Source of the DNA: Hippopus hippopus
Taxonomy: Eukaryota; Mollusca; Bivalvia; Cardiida; Cardiidae
DNA: 64,000 bases
Reading direction: 5' to 3'
NCBI GenBank assembly: GCA_946811185.2
Contig: OX328106.1
Coordinates: forward strand, 47,752,311 to 47,816,310
Shown here: in pieces, positions 59,941-64,000 of the stretch
How the letters are laid out: each line of letters starts with the position of its first letter
Position numbering within the stretch: the first letter of the stretch is position 1
Position numbers and translations under genes: made by a program
The notes under the pieces: model-generated
Database searches by the model: none
What the model was told of the DNA's origin: nothing
The model's input: only the letters and a program-made list of their open reading frames with translations

Positions 59941-60209
59941 GAACCATGCTCTGGCAAAAGGGGGCTTAATGCATCTCCGTGATACATTATTAAAAAGCAA
60001 CACACACACACACACACACACTCATCACATAATAATTATGGGAAAAAATCAATTTTTTTCTAACAGTCGACTGCATCACGAGGTACAATGGTCCTTTGAC
60101 ACGCTGCAAAGTTACAGATAGCGAAAAGTTTAGCTACCACCGCGCAGGCTGACATGAGTCGATACTTTTTGCAAATGCATTAAGCCCACTTTTCACAGAG
60201 CATGGCTCA
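59941..60209 (+). mobile_element. MITE family 3 copy with CA microsatellite
   Basis: Ends GAACCATGCTCTGGCAAAAG and CTTTTCACAGAGCATGGCTC. A (CA)11 tract at 60000-60021 interrupts the left half. The hairpin is partly lost. Confidence 0.75.
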
Positions 60210-60484
60210 CTTGAATTACTAGTATTTGTCACTTTCTGCACAGATTTGAATCTATTCTTCTAATGTGATCTCTAACTGTAAAGACTAATTTTGGACCAAT
60301 GCGATTTATTACAAGTGGCATAAAATATCTACATGTATTTGTAAAAAGAAAAAATGCCTTTTTTTTAAAACGGAATGAAAGAAATGGAGAAAACAGGAGA
60401 TTTTGCCTTTCACAAGAAATTTGTCCCTTTCCTATTTATTCTTTTTCAAAGCCTAATTACCTAGATCCAACAAAATGGGGGGGG

Positions 60485-60741
60485 GGCATGCTCTGGCTCA
60501 AGGGGGTTTAATGAATACTCGTGCACCGTGCCAAACAAATCATATAACTATGGACCCATAAAATCCATTTTGTTTAAAATCCCACTGAATCATGAGGTAG
60601 ACTGATCCTTCAATAAGCAGATAAATTGACCAATAGCAAAATAATTTCGGCCCATGTCAGTCTGCGCGGACTGCGCAGGCAGACTTGGGTCGATACTTTT
60701 TCCAAATGCTTTAAAACCCCCATTTTCTCAAAACATGCCTG
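60485..60741 (+). mobile_element. MITE family 3 copy
   Basis: CATGCTCTGGCTCAAGGGGG at the left. Hairpin TCAGTCTGCGCGGACTGCGC at about 60657-60676. The right end is CATTTTCTCAAAACATGCC. Confidence 0.75.
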
Positions 60742-61394
60742 AAATCTCATGCAACAATCCCCGACACACACAAAACTAGGTGTAGGGAGAAGTGACCTCT
60801 GACAAACTGTGAGAATTGTTCCATATTTTTCGACAATAGCCTACTGTCAAGAAAGTACAGAAGGGGTGCTGATTGAAGAAGAAGAAGAGTGAGAATAAAA
60901 AAATAAAAAAAAAGAAGAAGAAAAACAAGAACAAGAACAAAAAGAACAAGACAAAGAGAACAAAAGACAGATTTACAAAATAAGATTGAGAAGACCCAAA
61001 CTTGGGATTACGAGCTAAGAAACAATTCAAATTGAATTTTTGAAAATTGTGCTTACCAAAAAGTATTTGAAAAAAAAAAATGTCCTTTTTCTCTGTAAAA
61101 TAGCAAGTAATACTTTGTTTCTATGAAGTTTTAACGTGAGCTCTTTTTTGCTTTCAAACATTGAAAAAATAAAAAAATGCGGAAATGTATTGAAAGTATT
61201 TCAATTACATCGATTGAAATCTTCCATCGAGTTAAAAAAAAAACGATGAAAAAAGATTTACTGAACATAGTGAATTTTCTTCTAAATACTTTAAATGACT
61301 CAATTCAAACACTAGAACACTAAATATTCATTTTATTGTTCCCCTGACGTATATTTCACCTTACAGAATGTATTATCAACGCAATATCATTTGC
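60742..61394. other. Non-coding; purine-rich A/GAA tract
   Basis: A long A/G/AAC-rich tract lies at about 60876-60965. No gene; the Phe/Leu-rich minus ORF is compositional. Confidence 0.55.
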
Positions 61395-61510
61395 AGAGAA
61401 CATAATTCGAATTGGAGCAGAGAGGCCACTGTTTAAACCATCGTGAGAAAAAGAGAAAGTATTCCTAACAAGTAATATCTCCGATTCTCACATTGTTTTA
61501 ACTTAGTGTC
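61395..61510. repeat. Degenerate MITE family 1 palindrome
   Basis: GAACATAATTCGAATTGG flank, then a decayed palindrome GTGAGAAAAAGAGAAAGTAT / TCTCCGATTCTCACATTGTTTT. Confidence 0.4.
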
Positions 61511-61520
61511 ATATACAACT

Positions 61521-61756
61521 TTAAGCCTTTACCAAACAACCCCGTTTTGTAACGGGTCTGAGAAAGAAGACGTGAAAATACTCGTATTGTAGAATAAGGA
61601 GAAAATGCTGGTTACCAGCATTTTCTCCTTTTCCCAAAATGTTTTCCACTTTGTCAATGAAAAACGCCATTACTTGTGCCATATTTTATTATAATGTCAT
61701 CTGTACATTCTTTGATATAGACAGCTCTAAAGCTATTTCACCCGGTAAAGAATTAA
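61521..61756 (-). mobile_element. MITE family 1 copy, reverse orientation, diverged ends
   Basis: TTTAAGCCTTTACCAAACAA at the left. Perfect palindrome GGAGAAAATGCTGGTTACCA with mirror (61599-61630). The right end is CCCGGTAAAGAATTAAG. Confidence 0.7.
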
Positions 61757-62130
61757 GTTATGTTAATCCAAAACACAGTGCAGGTGTTTAACGTGCATTT
61801 AAATTCAAATCATACCATTTAAACGTATGGAAAGTATTGTGAAGATGACAATCTGATATTGTGTGGTTCGGTCCAAATATTAGTCCCTAGCATAAAAATG
61901 AATTTTAAAATCAGGTAAAAAGTAACCAAAAGATAGAGTGACCTGGCAACTTTTAACCTAGTTTTGAAATTAATTTCTCTGTCAGCGGCTAGCACTTGGA
62001 CCGACTGTACAATAACAGATTGTCGTCTTCTCAGTAATTTCTATGTTTTTAAATGATATGATATTATTAATTTAAATGCATTTTAACACCCGATTTTTTC
62101 ACTTTTGGCAGCTATTGTTACTTTAATCTG
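61757..62130. other. Non-coding, no gene seen
   Basis: No supported feature. Confidence 0.4.
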
Positions 62131-62329
62131 CTGAATAACTTTAATTAAACTTTCTAGCCGATGGTAGAAAACCCAAATATTTCTATTTCAAAGTTATTTT
62201 CAATGGAAAAATATACCCTTATCGAACAGTGTAGATCAAGATCAGACCGCACGTTTTGTGCAGTCTGATCTTGACCTACAATGGCCGCAAAAGCACCTCG
62301 AGTCGCGCTTGACAGCCTAAAGGTTAAAC
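62131..62329 (-). mobile_element. MITE family 2 copy, reverse orientation
   Basis: The hairpin GATCAGACCGCACGTTTTGT with mirror GTGCAGTCTGATCTTGACC is at about 62230-62275. The end ACAGCCTAAAGGTTAA corresponds to the family's GGCTGCTAAGCG start. Confidence 0.7.
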
Positions 62330-63515
62330 ATCTTTACTTGACAAGGATCTTTTCAAAGTCATCTGCCGCCTGTTCGTTTCAGGAGGTAGAAGGTTAAACA
62401 CTAAAATGCTGTATTTTTCCCCTAAACAATTTCCAGAATGTATCTTAGTGATACTCATAACAATACATAAACATTAATTCATCCTCTCATTCATTTTCTT
62501 AATCTATTTATTCCAGTTACATGATTCACTAGGCAACCATTTGAAAGTCGATAAAATGATCTACTACCGTAAAAACCTTCTATTTCAATAAAAATATATC
62601 ATAAATAATTCTTTCCCTTATAAACAAACACATCATTAAATTCCGAGCTGAATCATAAATTCCTTTCTCTGCTACAAAATAAAACAGTCATTTAAACTGA
62701 CTGACAAAAACTCGAAAAAAAAAAACTGAAAAAAATTGCGAAACTTTTCAAAATTATACTAAAAAAATCGGACAGCGTACATTTAAGATCAGACGGCACA
62801 TTCTGTGCCGTCTGATCTTAATCTTCACTGTCCACAACAGTTATTCACAAATCACCAATCGGGATAAGTACTACTCACTGAAACATTACATTTTTATAAG
62901 TCACCAAAGAATTTCCCAGAATTGAACCGCCATCACTCAAGCAATGTCTCTTATGAACTGTTCTATAACAGAGGGTTTTCTCCGCAATCGATGGTAGCTC
63001 GTCTATTAAAGCGTACAATTAAAGGTACTTCGCGCGATACAGCACATAAATTTCTACAAATCGTTATTGTTTTAGTGTCGGAACAGCCATCAAACGGCTA
63101 CGTGCTCTCAGAAAAAGGCTTGTTCATTTGATGTTAAATGGCATTTTCAACATGATCACCTACATTATGTACCATAGTGAAAAAAGAAAAACACAAACCG
63201 CAATACATATTTTTTTCAAAATCTTTTACGAAAAGTTATATCGAATGTATAACATATTGAGATAGTGACTTTCATTGGCCGTATCAAATCAATCCATGAG
63301 TCCACTAATTACGCCCAGCATCTTTGAAAAGTACAGATTAAGATCAGGCTGCATGGAAAGTTTAATAAAAAAAAAAGACTTAACCCTGTCAGCTCCATAG
63401 CCCTAAAACAAGGACGTTTGCAGACTTTATAGATTAAGTTCTGACTGCTCATAACGTGCAGCCTGATCTTGGATATATATCGTTCGCTTGTTAAGTCAAG
63501 CCTAAAAGGAAAACA
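62330..63515. other. Non-coding; MITE-2 fragments
   Basis: A MITE-2 hairpin fragment lies at about 62766-62842 (GATCAGACGGCACATTCTGT and mirror), with further pieces near 63340-63360 and 63425-63470. The 69-codon ORF at 62922-63131 has no recognised domain. Confidence 0.5.
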
Positions 63516-64000
63516 AGAGGGCCAAAATGGCCCTTAACATACGAAGATTGCTTAAAGTTCCAAGATATTTAGCCGGTGTAAAAATTTGACATCCCTGGGG
63601 CAAAACCAATGTCTACCCATGGGCAATGACGTGAATAAGGTGAATCATGCTACATACCAAATATTGACATTTTTTTTTTTTCAAGAAAAACGGTTTGGAA
63701 CAAGAAGATTTTTTTTGAAGTTTTCACTTTATAAGCTTATGTAAAATTTGTGACCCCGGGGCGGGGTCAAACCTCCTTCAACTGCTATTTGAACAATCTT
63801 AGTAGATATCTACCAGACGAGGCTACATATTATACTTGGTAGTCCTTGGTCTTTGGTTGGGAACAAGAAGATTTGTTAAAATTGTTTACTACCTAAGCCC
63901 AATTAAAGCTTGTGAACACAAAACGGAGCCACTTTTGACACCAGGTTTATACTTTGAAACCAAAAAATTATAGAGATTTAATACATTAAGACACATACAA
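63516..64000. repeat. Start of a dispersed repeat, cut by the window end
   Basis: Begins AAAACAAGAGGGCCAAAATGGCCC, an AAGAGGGCC...GGCCC opening that I recall from dispersed repeats in bivalve genomes, and continues as GACATCCCTGGGGCAAAACC and CCCGGGGCGGGGTCAAAC. No coding domain visible. Confidence 0.4.

Noticed and set aside
60776..61030. Phe/Leu-rich ORF
   Set aside because: Translation of the purine-rich tract; compositional artefact.
61837..62923. Possible host exon near 62.9 kb (69-codon ORF at 62922-63131)
   Set aside because: No domain, no splice support and surrounding MITE-2 fragments.

Overview
This window is AT-rich eukaryotic DNA, most likely from a bivalve mollusc. That reading rests on the dense mix of short inverted-repeat elements and tRNA-derived SINE pieces, a mollusc-style single-exon peptide GPCR, a CR1-type LINE and an invertebrate-type Polinton. 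The species cannot be fixed from the sequence alone. Only one convincing host gene is seen, a rhodopsin-like GPCR at 41613-42746 (minus).

Layout. 1-21559 holds no recognisable host gene. It is filled with foldback elements, MITEs, SINE pieces and tandem repeats: a 2.97 kb inverted repeat at 3443-6412, two copies of a foldback element at 6523-7661 and 11597-12268, a 2 kb element with tandem-repeat arms at about 12726-14736, and a roughly 43-bp minisatellite at 18483-19487.

21566-37793 is a complete 16.2-kb Polinton/Maverick. It is bounded by a perfect 6-bp target duplication (TCCGAA) and by terminal inverted repeats that start AGTAGTAATAAATAG and carry a 28-bp tandem array (33 copies on the left, 9 on the right). 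The left arm reads leftwards: packaging ATPase, penton, pVI/melittin-like protein, two dUTPase-fold proteins, a membrane protein, a DUF8207-like protein, an amphipathic protein, a small unknown protein, the double-jelly-roll capsid protein, a NUMOD-like protein and protein-primed DNA polymerase B. The right arm reads rightwards from a 33-bp divergent promoter: zinc-ribbon/PLA2 protein, integrase with chromodomain, adenain-like protease, and a fibre-like protein with six repeats. Together these cover replication, integration, capsid building, maturation, genome packaging and host-cell entry. The copy is decaying: the ATPase, the capsid-protein tail, the pVI-like protein, the NUMOD-like protein and the N-terminal SAP module of the polymerase carry stops or frameshifts. 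All four right-arm genes are open.

37800-64000 holds the GPCR, a nearly full-length CR1-like LINE at about 49206-54560 (minus) with both ORFs open, and a crowd of MITEs. At least twenty complete, partial or degenerate copies of one palindromic family are seen across the window. Its best copy has CCCTTTACCACAC ends flanked by TTAA, as in piggyBac-mobilised elements. Those MITEs are absent from the Polinton and the LINE, which suggests the two large elements arrived later.
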